Positions 18,888 to 28,924 are shown, counted from the stretch's first letter. The stretch: DNA of 64,000 nucleotides from Weizmannia acidilactici (GCF_008974185.1 NZ_BKZP01000004.1:1-64000), one strand, 5' to 3'. Numbers and translations: made by a program. Notes: a model not told the origin generated them from the letters alone.

Positions 18888-18937
18888 CCTGCCCCTCCTT
18901 TCTCTCTCTTTTCCGTAAAATCCATAATATATGTTTA

Positions 18938-18965
18938 ATCTTATCATAGTGCAGGGGCCAGTCAA
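18938..18965 (-). promoter_or_regulatory. Putative sigma A promoter of mtrB
   Basis: On the minus strand: TTGACT, 16 nt, TAAGAT. It would transcribe mtrB independently of hbs. Confidence 0.55.
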
Positions 18966-19091
18966 AGCGGATTGTTGAAAAAACGCACGAATTTAAAAGG
19001 TACTTTTATTTTGCCCAGTTTTTACAGCCGTAATCCGGAAAATTTGCAAAACACAGGTGCATCCTTTTTTGGAATTCCTGGAGCCTGTATT

Positions 19092-19122
19092 AAAAAAAGG
19101 CTGCCTAGGCAGCCTTTTTTTC
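19092..19122. terminator. Terminator of hbs (symmetrical)
   Basis: Perfect stem AAAAAAAGGCTGCC/GGCAGCCTTTTTT around TA, 23 nt after the hbs stop; it functions in either direction. Confidence 0.9.
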
Positions 19123-19144
19123 GCTCAAAGCCAAACATATGTAA

Positions 19145-19417
19145 TTATTTTACTGCGTCTTTAAGCGCTTTTCCCGGTTTGAATGCAGGCACTTTGCTTG
19201 CTGCAATTTCGATTTCCTCACCGGTTTGAGGGTTTCTTCCTTTTCGGGCTGCGCGTTCGCGCACTTCAAAGTTGCCAAAACCGATTAATTGGACTTTGTC
19301 TCCTTTTGCCAATGCATTTTGGATTGTATCGAAAACAGCATCAACTGCTTTTGTGGTGTCTTTTTTGGAAAGTTCCGTAGCTTCCGCCACCGCATTGATT
19401 AAATCAGTTTTGTTCAT
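19145..19417 (-). CDS. hbs: HU family DNA-binding protein
   Basis: 90 residues ([21 protein letters not shown]...), the standard HU length, with the [24 protein letters not shown] beta-arm (about 46-69) that contacts the minor groove. Non-specific DNA-bending protein of the nucleoid. Start chosen for its GGGAGGAGGTG site; the frame continues 12 codons upstream through that site. It stands alone between spoIVA and mtrB. Confidence 0.96.
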   Translation of the reverse strand: MNKTDLINAVAEATELSKKDTTKAVDAVFDTIQNALAKGDKVQLIGFGNFEVRERAARKGRNPQTGEEIEIAASKVPAFKPGKALKDAVK

Positions 19418-19662
19418 TCCATTCACCTCCTCCCAGAGAAACTTAGAAGGCATTTCCAGTTTCTAGTCATCATTGTATACGGTTTTTCATCATATTAAAC
19501 GTTAAAAACCGATAGAATTAGGCATTTCAGCAACACCAATTCTGTTAAAAGATTATCATAATCGCATGGTGGGTGCAAGAAAAATTCGCTAATAGAGGGA
19601 AACTTTTCATCTTTTTTCCAAAAATGAAAGGTGGAAATGGAGGAATCCAGGGTTACAGGCAA

Positions 19663-19692
19663 CAAAAAAGGGAATACCGCGTATCCCCTTTA
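19663..19692 (-). terminator. Terminator of spoIVA
   Basis: Stem AAGGGGATAC/GTATTCCCTT around GCG, followed by TTTTTT on the minus strand; it overlaps the last codon and stop of spoIVA. Confidence 0.85.
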
Positions 19693-21168
19693 CAAAATAA
19701 TGGCGATCAGGCCGCCCGATCCTTCATTGATGATCCGTTCAAGCGTTTCTTTCAGTTTATAGCGGGCGTTTTCCGGCATGAGCGACAGTTTTGCTTGGAT
19801 CCCCTCCCTGACGATCGAGCTTAAATTGCGGCCGAATATATCGGAATTCCAAATCGACAGCGGGTCATCCTCAAAATCCTGCATGAGGTACCGCACAAGT
19901 TCTTCGCTCTGTTTTTCCGTCCCGATGATCGGCGCAAATTCCGATTCCACATCGACTTTGATCATGTGGATGGAAGGCGCCACCGCTTTGAGCCGGACGC
20001 CGAAACGCGACCCCTGGCGGATGATTTCCGGTTCGTCAAGACTCATATCCTGCAAGGACGGGGAAGCGATACCGTAACCGGTCTGTTTCACCATTTTTAA
20101 GGCATCGGAAATCTGGTCGTACTCTGACTTTGCATGGGCAAAATCCTGCATCAGTTCGAGCAGATGGTCTTTTCCGCGGATTTCGACGCCGACAATTTCT
20201 TTTAAGACCTGGTCATACAGTTCATCCGGCGCCTCGAGGTCGATTTCCGCAACCCCCTGACCCATCTCGATGCCGGCAAGGCTCGCACTTTCAATAAAGT
20301 CATATTCGTTAAACGCCTGCACAACGCGGTCGACATCGCGAAGCCGTTTAATGTCTTTCACCGATTCTTTCACGGAGTTTTGGTAATTTTCCCTTAGCCA
20401 GTGGTTCTCTTTTAACACCATCACCCAGCTCGGTAGATTTACATTTACTTCCAGAACCGGGAATTCAAACAGCGCTTCCCGCAACACATTTAAGACATCG
20501 GCCTCGCGCATGCTTTCAACGGACATCGCCAAAACCGGCAGATCGTATTTTTCCTGCAGTTCTTTTCTCAGTATTTCCGTTTCCGGGTGGTGCGGCTTTG
20601 CCGAATTCACGACGATGATAAACGGTTTCCCGACTTCTTTTAATTCCGCAACAACCCGTTCTTCCGCCTCCACGTAATCTTCGCGCGGAATTTCGCCGAT
20701 CGTGCCGTCCGTTGTAATGACGACTCCGATGCTGGAATGTTCCTGGATCACTTTTCGTGTGCCGATTTCCGCCGCTTCATGGAAAGGAATCGGCTCTTCG
20801 TACCAAGGCGTGTGGATCATGCGCGGCCCGTTTTCGTCCTCATACCCTTTTGCGCCTGGAACCGTATAGCCGACGCAGTCGACAAGCCGGATGTTCACGT
20901 CAAGCCCTTCATCGACATGGACGGCGACCGCCTGGTTCGGCACAAATTTCGGTTCGGTTGTCATAATCGTTTTCCCGGCCGCGCTTTGCGGCAGTTCATC
21001 CTGCGCCCGGGTTCTGTCCGCTTCATTTGCAATATTCGGAAGCACGACCAGTTCCATGAATTTTTTGATGAAAGTGGATTTGCCTGTTCTGACTGCGCCT
21101 ACAACGCCTAAATAAATATCGCCACCTGTACGTTCTGCAATATCTTTAAAAATATCTACCTTTTCCAA
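19690..21168 (-). CDS. spoIVA: Stage IV sporulation protein A (spore coat basement ATPase)
   Basis: 492 residues from a TTG start (GAGGG site 8 nt upstream), giving MEKVDIFKDIAERTGGDIYL, the same length as B. subtilis SpoIVA. Walker A is GAVRTGKST (24-32); DCVGYTVPGAKGYEDENG follows. It hydrolyses ATP to polymerise on the forespore surface and anchors the coat. The C-terminus ends GSGGLIAIIL, the hydrophobic tail needed for localisation. The open frame continues 14 codons upstream but lacks a site there. A sigma E-like promoter lies 66 nt upstream. Confidence 0.97.
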   Translation of the reverse strand: MEKVDIFKDIAERTGGDIYLGVVGAVRTGKSTFIKKFMELVVLPNIANEADRTRAQDELPQSAAGKTIMTTEPKFVPNQAVAVHVDEGLDVNIRLVDCVGYTVPGAKGYEDENGPRMIHTPWYEEPIPFHEAAEIGTRKVIQEHSSIGVVITTDGTIGEIPREDYVEAEERVVAELKEVGKPFIIVVNSAKPHHPETEILRKELQEKYDLPVLAMSVESMREADVLNVLREALFEFPVLEVNVNLPSWVMVLKENHWLRENYQNSVKESVKDIKRLRDVDRVVQAFNEYDFIESASLAGIEMGQGVAEIDLEAPDELYDQVLKEIVGVEIRGKDHLLELMQDFAHAKSEYDQISDALKMVKQTGYGIASPSLQDMSLDEPEIIRQGSRFGVRLKAVAPSIHMIKVDVESEFAPIIGTEKQSEELVRYLMQDFEDDPLSIWNSDIFGRNLSSIVREGIQAKLSLMPENARYKLKETLERIINEGSGGLIAIIL

Positions 21169-21233
21169 AAAGATTCCCTCCCCACATTCGTTCCCGGGAC
21201 AAAGCATCATTGAGTTGATGATAGGACACTATA

Positions 21234-21264
21234 TGTGTATGATGTTGTCCGACCGCCTTATGTC
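21234..21264 (-). promoter_or_regulatory. Putative sigma E promoter of spoIVA
   Basis: On the minus strand: GACATAAGG, 14 nt, CATACACA. The -10 fits the sigma E consensus well, the -35 only partly. spoIVA is a known sigma E target in B. subtilis. Confidence 0.45.
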
Positions 21265-21320
21265 TATGAAATGAATTTTTTTATAGATTTACAGAAAAGG
21301 GCCTGATGAAGGGTTATTAC

Positions 21321-21430
21321 AGCAGAATCCGCTCGCTTTCTACGGGCGGTCCGATCCCCCCATCCGGCGCATCTCGTTGCGGGGACTCGACCGGCCCGCT
21401 TTTCCCGCAGGAGTCCCACGGATTCCGCTT
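21321..21430 (-). repeat. Intergenic hairpin repeat, copy B (variant arms)
   Basis: Between spoIVA and yphF. On the minus strand the core GACTCCTGCGGGAAAAGC is followed by a CCCCGC segment. The arms differ from copy A: AGCGGAATCC at one end and GGATTCTGCT at the other, near-perfect inverted repeats. The gap from 21169 to 21528 holds nothing else except the spoIVA promoter and the yphF terminator. Confidence 0.75.
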
Positions 21431-21476
21431 TAAAATACCTTGTGAACAGCGGGATGTAATCATGATCATAACCCGT

Positions 21477-21524
21477 AAAAAAATAAACCCTTTCTCTAAC
21501 AATATATTGGCAGAAGAAAGGGTT
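21477..21524 (-). terminator. Terminator of yphE-yphF
   Basis: Ten-base stem AACCCTTTCT/AGAAAGGGTT with a 19-nt loop, followed by TATTTTTTT on the minus strand, immediately past the yphF stop. Confidence 0.85.
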
Positions 21525-21528
21525 ATGA

Positions 21529-22248
21529 CTAATTTGCCATAAATACCGGCTCATTTTTTTCATTGACTGTATAAGGAAGGGAATATGCGGGAACGTAAGG
21601 GGATCCCTCCGTTAAAAGCACACGGATATCCTCTCCCTTTTTAAAAGGGCGTTTGCTACTTTTTAAAGCCTTGGCTAGATCCCTCCGGTAATCGACATAG
21701 ATTTCCCCTTTTCCCGTAATGACAAGCGGAAGTTTTTGGTGCGTATACGGCGATACGACATATGGGGCTTTTTTGTAGCCCAGTTTTTTAAAATCCAAGG
21801 TGTATACGTTTCTTGCAATCTCCTTTTTAAACGGCGGGTAACCTTGGGAAGCAATCCTGATCTGCAGTTCTCTTATTTTATCCGGAATGCGGACGTCATA
21901 AATTTTCACCGTAGGCTTTTTTTCCGGATCAAAAATAATATATTGGAAGGTTCCTCCGCTTTCATAGGCGTTTGCCGGCGGTTCCGGCAAATAGTTTTTC
22001 GGCGCCTTCAGCTTGTTAAAATCAATCGGGTATTTTTGGTAAACCGGCGTATTTTGCCCCTTCGTTATGATCGGAAGCAGGCCGCCGTTATCTTTCCGGT
22101 ACTCTTCGACCGCTTTCTGCACCATTGCAAGCTGCGCATCATCCAGGATCCCGCTTCCCGCCTTTTCTGCCTGCGGATACAGACAGCCGCCTAAAAAAGC
22201 GCAAAAAAATGCCGCCGATAACACCAAAAGCAGTTTCTTAAATCCCAA
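21529..22248 (-). CDS. yphF: Lipoprotein YphF
   Basis: 239 residues from a TTG start with GGAGGGGG 6 nt upstream. Signal peptide MGFKKLLLVLSAAFFCAF ends in a lipobox LGGC with the lipidated Cys at 22. The mature part is a soluble domain starting with a pseudopilin-like helix (DDAQLAMVQKAVEEYRKDNGGLLP). It matches YphF of Bacillaceae; role unknown, gene context sporulation. The open frame runs 120 codons further upstream through yphE in another frame, which is not coding here. Confidence 0.83.
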   Translation of the reverse strand: MGFKKLLLVLSAAFFCAFLGGCLYPQAEKAGSGILDDAQLAMVQKAVEEYRKDNGGLLPIITKGQNTPVYQKYPIDFNKLKAPKNYLPEPPANAYESGGTFQYIIFDPEKKPTVKIYDVRIPDKIRELQIRIASQGYPPFKKEIARNVYTLDFKKLGYKKAPYVVSPYTHQKLPLVITGKGEIYVDYRRDLAKALKSSKRPFKKGEDIRVLLTEGSPYVPAYSLPYTVNEKNEPVFMAN

Positions 22249-22268
22249 AAACCATCCCCCCTCCGGAT

Positions 22269-22469
22269 CTAATTTGCCGGCCCGCTCAGCACGATATAGG
22301 CCATGATCAGGCCGCCGACAGCAAGACACGCATAAGCCAAGGCCGCTGCTGCCCATTTCATCACACTTGATTTCAGCTTGTACCTGCTGGCCATGATCAT
22401 GACCATGGCCAAAAAGAAGAGACCCATGCCGAAAAGCGAGATCCACATGTTTGCCATCCCCCGTGACAA
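22269..22469 (-). CDS. yphE: Small membrane protein YphE (DUF2768)
   Basis: 66 residues with two membrane helices (about 7-28 and 38-62) joined by a basic turn RYKLKSS. Matches the DUF2768/YphE family. A TTG start is taken because a run of eight G lies about 5 nt upstream; the internal ATG four codons on has its G-run directly abutting. It lies 20 nt before yphF and is probably cotranscribed. Function unknown. Confidence 0.8.
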   Translation of the reverse strand: MSRGMANMWISLFGMGLFFLAMVMIMASRYKLKSSVMKWAAAALAYACLAVGGLIMAYIVLSGPAN

Positions 22470-22571
22470 AATTACCCCCCCCTTTGCATTTTACAAATAC
22501 CGCCATTTTTCCGTAAAACTTTGCGGACATTATATCATAAGTTTTCAAATTTTCCAATAATTGGCGGCAAA

Positions 22572-22607
22572 ACAAAAGCCGGGGCAACAAATACATGCGC
22601 TCCGGCA
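22572..22607 (-). terminator. Probable terminator of gpsA
   Basis: GCCGGAGC pairs with GCCCCGGC on the minus strand (one mismatch), followed by TTTTGTTTT. It lies 120 nt beyond the gpsA stop. The same hairpin has an A/T-run in the other direction. Confidence 0.55.
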
Positions 22608-22728
22608 AAAAAATGACAAATACCCAGCCTGCCAGTTTAAAGCTTTTTCATTTTCCTTAAAGAATATGCATGCATGGCCTTCTTGGCATCATAAGAAAGC
22701 CTACTTCCGTCCATGCAACGGCAAGCTA

Positions 22729-23778
22729 TCAACCTTGGAACTGTTCATCGAGCATGTCCATTAAATCTTCCATTTCATGCTTTTTCAAACGCCCCATTAA
22801 ATGGTCAACCGCTTCTTTCGGATTGAGATCCGCAAATAAAACATGGTAGAGGGCATCTGTAATCGGCATTTTTACATTAAATTTATGGGCGAGCTGGTAG
22901 GCGGCCTTCGTCGTCCGGACACCTTCAACCACCATGCCCATGCTGTTTAGCACATCATCCAGTTTTTTTCCTTTGCCGAGCATATTGCCGGCCCGCCAGT
23001 TGCGTGAATGCACGCTCGTACATGTAACGATCAGGTCTCCGATCCCGGCAAGCCCCAAAAACGTTAGAGGATTTGCGCCCATTTTCGTGCCGAGCCGGGC
23101 GATTTCCGCAAGCCCCCTCGTCATCAAGGCCGCTTTCGCATTGTCGCCGTAACCGAGGCCGTCCGAAATCCCGGCGGCAAGCGCAATAATATTTTTCAAT
23201 GAGCCGCCCATTTCGACCCCGATGATGTCCGGATTCGTATATACCCGGAAATTAGAATTCATGAAAATATCCTGCGCCTTTTTGGCGGCCTGCATCTTTT
23301 TCGACGAAACGGTTACGGTTGTCGGATGGCGCAGGCTGACTTCTTCGGCATGGCTCGGTCCGGAGAGAACAGTCACATCTTGAAGGACCGCTTCCGGGAT
23401 TTCTTCCTCAATCATTTCGGAAATGCGCATCAGCGAACCCGGCTCTATCCCTTTGCTGACGTGAATGATGGAAAGCGGCATTTTCCGCACTTCCACAATC
23501 TGCCGGCAAACATCGCGGATCGCTTTTGTCGGCACGGCAAGCACAATGGTATCAAGGCCCTTTAACGTTTCATCCAGCGAAAAATACCCTTTAATTTCGG
23601 GCTGAAGCTCGATCCCCGGCAAATAAAACGCGTTCATATGGGTACGGTTAATTTCGTCAATTTGCTCTTTTTTATTGCCCCACAGCCTGACCCGATAACC
23701 GTTGTCGGCCAAAACGATGGACAAGGCAGTTCCCCAGCTGCCCGCCCCGAGCACTGCGATCACTTTATCGTTTGACAA
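22729..23778 (-). CDS. gpsA: Glycerol-3-phosphate dehydrogenase [NAD(P)+]
   Basis: 349 residues. Rossmann motif [10 protein letters not shown] near 11-20, [18 protein letters not shown] and the catalytic [36 protein letters not shown] segment (Lys in SLKN). It makes sn-glycerol 3-phosphate for phospholipid synthesis. The TTG at 23778 is preferred to the GTG three codons earlier, which abuts the AGAAGG site. It follows der by 20 nt, as in other Bacilli. Confidence 0.95.
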   Translation of the reverse strand: MSNDKVIAVLGAGSWGTALSIVLADNGYRVRLWGNKKEQIDEINRTHMNAFYLPGIELQPEIKGYFSLDETLKGLDTIVLAVPTKAIRDVCRQIVEVRKMPLSIIHVSKGIEPGSLMRISEMIEEEIPEAVLQDVTVLSGPSHAEEVSLRHPTTVTVSSKKMQAAKKAQDIFMNSNFRVYTNPDIIGVEMGGSLKNIIALAAGISDGLGYGDNAKAALMTRGLAEIARLGTKMGANPLTFLGLAGIGDLIVTCTSVHSRNWRAGNMLGKGKKLDDVLNSMGMVVEGVRTTKAAYQLAHKFNVKMPITDALYHVLFADLNPKEAVDHLMGRLKKHEMEDLMDMLDEQFQG

Positions 23779-23798
23779 AAGAAACACCTTCTTCTTTT

Positions 23799-25109
23799 TT
23801 ATTTGCGCGCGCGGGTAATGATCCTGATCGGCGTTCCGGTAAACCCGAATGCATCGCGGATACGGTTTTCCAAAAACCGCTCATAGGAAAAATGCATCAG
23901 TTCGGGATCATTAACAAAGACAACGATCGTCGGCGGTTTGACAGACACTTGCGTCGCATAAAAAATTTTCAGCCTCCGCCCCTTATCTGTCGGGGTCGGG
24001 TTCATTGCCACCGCATCCGCTATCACTTCATTTAACACGCTCGACTGTACGCGCATCGCATGGCTTTCGCTGACCGTCTGGAGCAGCGGAAATAACTGGT
24101 TGAGACGCTTTTTCGTCTTTGCCGACACAAAAATGACCGGCGCATAATCGAGAAACTGGAAATGGTCTCGGATTTTTTCCGTGAACTGATTCATCGTTTT
24201 TTCATCTTTTTCGACGACATCCCATTTATTCACAACAATGATCACGCCCCGGCCGGCCTCATGGGCATATCCCGCAATCCGCTTGTCCTGTTCGCGGATC
24301 CCTTCTTTACCGTTCAGCACAACGCAGACCACATCCGACCGTTCAATTGCCCTTAATGCGCGCAGCACGCTGTATTTTTCCGTGTTTTCATAGACTTTCC
24401 CTTTTTTGCGCATACCCGCTGTATCAATCATAACATAAGTCTGGCCCTCATAAGTATAGACGGTATCGACAGCGTCCCTTGTTGTTCCTTCGATGTCGCT
24501 GACGATGACGCGTTCTTCCCCTAAGATTGCATTAAACAAAGACGATTTCCCGACATTCGGCCTGCCGATAAAACAAAATTTAATCACATCCTCGCCGTAA
24601 TCCTCATCGGTTTTTTCCGGGAAATGCTTGACAACTTCATCGAGCAGGTCGCCGAGCCCGAGGCCGTGCGCGCCGGAAATCGGGAACGGGTCGCCGAAGC
24701 CCAATGCGTAAAAATCGTAAATTTGCGCACGCATTTCGGGATTGTCAATTTTGTTGACGGCCAGCACAACCGGCTTTTTCGAACGATATAAAATTTTTGC
24801 CACCATTTCATCAGCTGAAGTGACGCCTTCCCTGCCGCTTGTGATAAAAATAATGACATCCGCTTCCTGTATGGCGATCTCGGCCTGCTGCCTGATCTGG
24901 TCGAGGAACGGTTCATCCCCGATATCGATGCCACCTGTATCAATAATATTAAATTCATGGGTCAACCATTCAGCTGAGCTGTAAATGCGGTCTCTCGTCA
25001 CTCCCGGGACATCTTCCACTATGGAAACCCTTTCGCCGACAATGCGGTTAAAAATGGTCGATTTTCCCACATTCGGGCGCCCAACAATTGCCACAACCGG
25101 TTTTGCCAC
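23799..25109 (-). CDS. der: Ribosome biogenesis GTPase Der (EngA)
   Basis: 436 residues, same as B. subtilis. Two tandem G domains, each with GRPNVGKS (near 10 and near 183), DTGG/DTAG motifs, NKID and NKWD, plus the C-terminal KH-like domain (from about 355). Needed for late 50S assembly. GTG start with AAAGGGTG six nt upstream gives [18 protein letters not shown]; the frame extends ten codons upstream without a site. Confidence 0.96.
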   Translation of the reverse strand: MAKPVVAIVGRPNVGKSTIFNRIVGERVSIVEDVPGVTRDRIYSSAEWLTHEFNIIDTGGIDIGDEPFLDQIRQQAEIAIQEADVIIFITSGREGVTSADEMVAKILYRSKKPVVLAVNKIDNPEMRAQIYDFYALGFGDPFPISGAHGLGLGDLLDEVVKHFPEKTDEDYGEDVIKFCFIGRPNVGKSSLFNAILGEERVIVSDIEGTTRDAVDTVYTYEGQTYVMIDTAGMRKKGKVYENTEKYSVLRALRAIERSDVVCVVLNGKEGIREQDKRIAGYAHEAGRGVIIVVNKWDVVEKDEKTMNQFTEKIRDHFQFLDYAPVIFVSAKTKKRLNQLFPLLQTVSESHAMRVQSSVLNEVIADAVAMNPTPTDKGRRLKIFYATQVSVKPPTIVVFVNDPELMHFSYERFLENRIRDAFGFTGTPIRIITRARK

Positions 25110-25197
25110 ATGATTCACCCTTTCTGTCTCATTTCGCAAACAATATCAACTTTAGTAGTTTAACAATATTTTCCCGCCCAGGCAATACGACAATAAA

Positions 25198-25797
25198 CTA
25201 ACCCTGTTTTTCTTTTTTCGCACCCACTTTTCCGGATAAAGCATTGAAACAATGGTTAAACATTCCCCATCCGCATTGGAAGGCAAGAAACAATCCAATC
25301 ATATCCAAGTACGGAGGCGCGCCGGCCGTCTGGGAAAAGCCCCATTTCATCAAAATCAGCGAGTAAATGATTTCCCCCTGCGCCGTCCCGATCACAGCGG
25401 TTGCAATGCCGGTAAGCGGCGAATCAAAAATCAGGTGCACGAGGATAAACAATAAAATGCTGTAACAAAATGTGCGGTCCGCCAAAATCCATACCGGATC
25501 ATACATTTCAAACAAAAGCAGCCCCGCATAGCCCGTCATAACAATCCATACGCCAGCGAGCCGGTAAAAAAGCGCAAAACCTGAAAACCGCGCCAAAAAT
25601 AAGTACCCTGCAGCAAGCATCACGGCTAAAGGACATTGCAGCTTTAAGCCGCCCACCGACAATTGGTAAGGAAAAGCAATAATGAAAAACAAAGAAAGGA
25701 CAGCGGACGTAAGTCTCAAAGGGTGCCCTTTTTCCAGCAAAAATGTCGCCCAAATCCAAATTCCCCACATGATGCCCAAAAAAAGCGAACCGTCCAT
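25198..25797 (-). CDS. yphA: Membrane protein YphA
   Basis: 199 residues with about six or seven membrane segments, equal in length to B. subtilis YphA. The start (MDGSLFLGIMWGIWIWATF) is backed by an AAGGAGG site; the open frame continues 35 codons upstream through a basic, non-conserved stretch. It lies between ypzI and der as in relatives. No function is established. Confidence 0.82.
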   Translation of the reverse strand: MDGSLFLGIMWGIWIWATFLLEKGHPLRLTSAVLSLFFIIAFPYQLSVGGLKLQCPLAVMLAAGYLFLARFSGFALFYRLAGVWIVMTGYAGLLLFEMYDPVWILADRTFCYSILLFILVHLIFDSPLTGIATAVIGTAQGEIIYSLILMKWGFSQTAGAPPYLDMIGLFLAFQCGWGMFNHCFNALSGKVGAKKEKQG

Positions 25798-25894
25798 GGC
25801 GCACCTCCTTTTATTTCCATTATGGGAAAGATTGCGCCGGACTAATCGCAACATTGATGATTTTTTAGCCATACTATAAGCGGGGGTGAGTGTT

Positions 25895-26023
25895 ATGGGC
25901 AAAGACCGCCAGGAGAAAAAACTACGTAAAAGCGGACGGGTGGAAAGCGACCGCGACCAGGCGTTCCATTACGCCGGGGCAACCCGTCTCGAAAGCCCGG
26001 AAGAAGCGCGCAAAAGGCAGTAA
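25895..26023 (+). CDS. ypzI: Small protein YpzI
   Basis: 42 residues, MGKDRQEKKLRKSGRVESDR..., highly charged, ending EEARKRQ. It matches the YpzI family of Bacillaceae, conserved beside rpsA. Site GGGGGTGA about 6 nt before the ATG. One of only six plus-strand genes here. Its stop codon is part of the terminator it shares with rpsA. Function unknown. Confidence 0.85.
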   Translation: MGKDRQEKKLRKSGRVESDRDQAFHYAGATRLESPEEARKRQ

Positions 26024-26052
26024 AAAAGAGTGCGTTGCGCACTCTTTTTTAC
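26022..26052. terminator. Shared bidirectional terminator of ypzI and rpsA
   Basis: AAAAAAGAGTGCG/CGCACTCTTTTTT around TTG between the convergent ypzI (+) and rpsA (-) stops; it overlaps both. Confidence 0.9.
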
Positions 26053-27182
26053 TGTTTAAATTTTTTCAACTGGTCACCGACCACATCACCGAGCTGGAAG
26101 CCGGTATTTTCTTCAGGAAGATCGTAATCCGCCTCTGTATCCGCCTGTTCCAGTTCTTTGATGCTTAATGACAACCTGTGATCTTTTTCGTTTACATCGA
26201 GCACTTTGACCTTGACCTGCTGCCCCTCTTTCAGCACTTCATGCGGGGTGGAAATATGCCTGTGGGAAATTTGCGAAATGTGGACCAATCCCTCAACACC
26301 AGGGAAAACTTCAACAAACGCCCCAAAGGAAACAAGGCGCTTTACGGTGCCGGTAAGGACAATACCTTTCGGCGCTTTCTCCGCGATACCTTCCCACGGG
26401 CCCGGCAGCGTTTCTTTGACCGAAAGTGAAATCCGCCCGTTGTCACGGTCAACCGACAGCACTTTTACTTTTATGGTTTCCCCTTTTTTTACAACGTCGG
26501 ACGGGGTCTCCACCCGCTCATGGGCAAGCTGGGAAATATGCACAAGCCCGTCAATGCCGCCGATATCGACAAAAGCGCCGAAACTCGTCAGCCTTTGCAC
26601 GGTCCCCTCCAAAACCTGCCCGGCTTCCAGATGGTCAAGCACTTCCTGCCGCTTTTCTTCTTTTTCTTTTTCGACAACGGCACGGTGCGATAAAATCAGC
26701 CGGTTTTTTTCCTCATCCAATTCAACGATGAGAAAGGACAGCGTTTTCCCTTTATAATCGGAAAAGTCCTCCACAAAATGGTCTTCCACGAGGGAAGCCG
26801 GGACAAAGCCACGTACGCCGAGGTCAACAACAAGGCCGCCTTTTACAACTTCATTCACTTCCGCTTCTATGATTTCCTGGTTTTCAAATTTTTCCTTTAA
26901 CTCATCCCAGGCTTTTTCGGCATCGTATTTCCGTTTCGAAAGAATGACGGCGTCCTCTTCCACTTTCGTGACGACAAGATCCAGCTCGTCCCCTTCTTTT
27001 ACGGCATCCGAGGCTTTTTCAATATGGAGATTGGAAAGCTCGCTGATTGGGATGATGCCGTCCACTTTGCTTCCTTCAATGGAAACGAGCACCTGTTTTT
27101 CTTCCACTCTGACCACGGCCGCTTTGACCTTGTCCCCTACGGAGAGGGACCTTACTTCTATTTCATTCATTTCGTCTGACAT
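26049..27182 (-). CDS. rpsA: S1 RNA-binding domain protein (S1-like, YpfD)
   Basis: 377 residues with four S1 domains (starting near 16, 102, 187 and 272; for example [26 protein letters not shown] and [27 protein letters not shown]). Proteobacterial S1 has six. The Firmicute homolog is related to ribosomal protein S1 but is not required for translation in B. subtilis. Site GGAGGAAG before the ATG at 27182. It follows cmk by 144 nt, a conserved pairing. Confidence 0.92.
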   Translation of the reverse strand: MSDEMNEIEVRSLSVGDKVKAAVVRVEEKQVLVSIEGSKVDGIIPISELSNLHIEKASDAVKEGDELDLVVTKVEEDAVILSKRKYDAEKAWDELKEKFENQEIIEAEVNEVVKGGLVVDLGVRGFVPASLVEDHFVEDFSDYKGKTLSFLIVELDEEKNRLILSHRAVVEKEKEEKRQEVLDHLEAGQVLEGTVQRLTSFGAFVDIGGIDGLVHISQLAHERVETPSDVVKKGETIKVKVLSVDRDNGRISLSVKETLPGPWEGIAEKAPKGIVLTGTVKRLVSFGAFVEVFPGVEGLVHISQISHRHISTPHEVLKEGQQVKVKVLDVNEKDHRLSLSIKELEQADTEADYDLPEENTGFQLGDVVGDQLKKFKQ

Positions 27183-27326
27183 ATGTACTTCCTCCTTATC
27201 CGGCGCTTCAACTACAATTGAATATACCCGTTCTTTTCAAATTAAATTCGTATTATTCAAAAAGAAACTCTTTCCTATAAAATTTCTAACAAATTTTGCA
27301 TTTTGTCAAGCAAAGAAGCTGCACGT

Positions 27327-28001
27327 TTATTGGGCAATTTTTTCCCGCGCCAATTCAAGGATTTTGTCCGCAACTTCTTCAATGCCCAGATGGGTCGTAT
27401 CCAGTTCGACGGCGTCCTTCGCTTTGCACAGCGGCGAAACTTCACGCTCCGAATCAAGCCTGTCCCTCTCCTCAATTTCGCGTTTCAGCTCGTTGAGGTT
27501 GGAAGGGATTCCTTTCGCCAAATTTTCGGCATGGCGCCTTTCCGCACGCTCATCGACACTGGCAAGCAGGAAAATTTTCAATTCGGCATCCGGCAAAACT
27601 CTCGTGCCGATATCCCTGCCATCCATGACAATACCGCCGCCTTTGGCAAGTGCCTGCTGACGCTTCACCATTTCTTCCCGGACGGTGCGGTGTTTTGAAA
27701 CGGCGGAAACTGAATTCGTCACTTCCCTTTCCCTGATTTTTCCGGTAACGTCTTCTCCGTCGACGAAAACAACCTGGCCGCACTCCCCGGACATGAGGCG
27801 GATTTCGGTCCTGTACAAAAGTTCCGCAAGCGCTTTGCCATCTTCCACATCAACCCCGTTCTCAAGCGCTTTGTATGTAAGTGACCGGTACATAGCCCCT
27901 GTATCAATGTAAATATAATTCAATTTCTCGGCAACTTTTTTTGCCGCCGTACTTTTCCCGGCCGCTGCGGGACCGTCGATGGCAATATTGATTTTCTTCA
28001 T
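27327..28001 (-). CDS. cmk: Cytidylate kinase
   Basis: 224 residues. P-loop GPAAAGKST (10-18), YIDTGAMYR, and the CMP-specific insert with [19 protein letters not shown] (about 126-144). It phosphorylates CMP and dCMP. Upstream of rpsA as in most bacteria. The start [10 protein letters not shown] has normal spacing to a GAATTCG-poor region, so the site is weak, but the family N-terminus fits this ATG. Confidence 0.95.
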   Translation of the reverse strand: MKKINIAIDGPAAAGKSTAAKKVAEKLNYIYIDTGAMYRSLTYKALENGVDVEDGKALAELLYRTEIRLMSGECGQVVFVDGEDVTGKIREREVTNSVSAVSKHRTVREEMVKRQQALAKGGGIVMDGRDIGTRVLPDAELKIFLLASVDERAERRHAENLAKGIPSNLNELKREIEERDRLDSEREVSPLCKAKDAVELDTTHLGIEEVADKILELAREKIAQ

Positions 28002-28132
28002 ACAACGAATTCACCCTATTCTCTCTTGTTGCTGTAGCATGACCATTTGCCGCTGGGGCAACGGATAAAAGGTTACACCCTTTTATAGTGTACCATAAAA
28101 TGGGGAATCCTCCTATCCATGAAACATATTTG

Positions 28133-28777
28133 TTATCCGGCAAATCCTTTTTTACGCAGCTCCACCTGCTGTTCGAAACAGAACCGCATAATGCGCTGCC
28201 TGTCCAAGGCGGTCGTATCAAGGAACTTTAATGATACCACGGGTTTGCCGCTGCTTTCAAAAAGCCGGACGACGGAAATCAACATTTTCAGGTACACATG
28301 GCCGTCTTTCATCGGCAGTACGAGCAGCGCTTTCCCCTCTTCATTCTCCCTGAGCCGTACACCTTCCGGAATGTAGACGGCGCAGCCCCCAGAACTGATA
28401 TCTTTCGTTACCGCTGTCATTTTAATATTGGATTCGGGAAAGCGGAGCGCGATATCGAGCGCCGCATCCACCCTGACATACTGCCGGCGCTGGATTTTAC
28501 GGATTTGTTCCGGAGCTGGTTCTGATAAAATGAGCATCGGGATATTGCCGAGTTCCCTGCCGGTGATTTTTGCCGAAAAACGGTAGGCAATCCGGTTATC
28601 CGAAACAAATTCCACGAACAGCGCCTGCCCGATTAACAAAAATACGATCCGGTTCGTCTCCACGTCGATCGGGTAATCAATATAGATGCCCCCGTCCCGG
28701 ATGTCGGCTATTTTGCATCTGTATTTCCTGCCTGTGTCTTTGTCCTCAAGCGCCAATGGCATCCCGACTTTTAACAT
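28133..28777 (-). CDS. ypfA: PilZ-domain c-di-GMP receptor YpfA (MotI/DgrA)
   Basis: 214 residues: an N-terminal YcgR-like domain (1-90) and a C-terminal PilZ domain with the c-di-GMP motifs RRQYVR (97-102, RxxxR) and DISSGG (126-131, D/NxSxxG). In B. subtilis the ortholog binds c-di-GMP and then interacts with MotA to disengage the flagellar motor. With cheR this supports a motile host. Lies upstream of cmk as in relatives. Confidence 0.88.
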   Translation of the reverse strand: MLKVGMPLALEDKDTGRKYRCKIADIRDGGIYIDYPIDVETNRIVFLLIGQALFVEFVSDNRIAYRFSAKITGRELGNIPMLILSEPAPEQIRKIQRRQYVRVDAALDIALRFPESNIKMTAVTKDISSGGCAVYIPEGVRLRENEEGKALLVLPMKDGHVYLKMLISVVRLFESSGKPVVSLKFLDTTALDRQRIMRFCFEQQVELRKKGFAG

Positions 28778-28891
28778 GTTCCAAAACCCCTTCTAAACGA
28801 TTCCAATTTTATTATGACATAGGCGGGGCCATTTTGTACCATTTTTTGCATGTTTTTTGTTGAGAAATTCACTTGCCGATGATTCTTCCGC

Positions 28892-28920
28892 CAAAAAAGC
28901 CCGGCCGAATTTGCCGGGCA
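28892..28920 (-). terminator. Terminator of sleB-ypeB
   Basis: Stem GCCCGGC/GCCGGGC with 7-nt loop and TTTTTT on the minus strand, directly after the ypeB stop. Confidence 0.88.
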
Positions 28921-28924
28921 ATGG

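Noticed and set aside
18966-19090. Remnant of folE between hbs and mtrB
   Set aside because: No frame gives any folE-like peptide; the stretch looks like ordinary AT-rich leader DNA.
21529-22608. Long open frame of 359 codons as one protein including yphF
   Set aside because: The first 120 codons overlap yphE in another frame and show no family likeness; the lipoprotein signal with its own ribosome binding site starts at the TTG at 22248.
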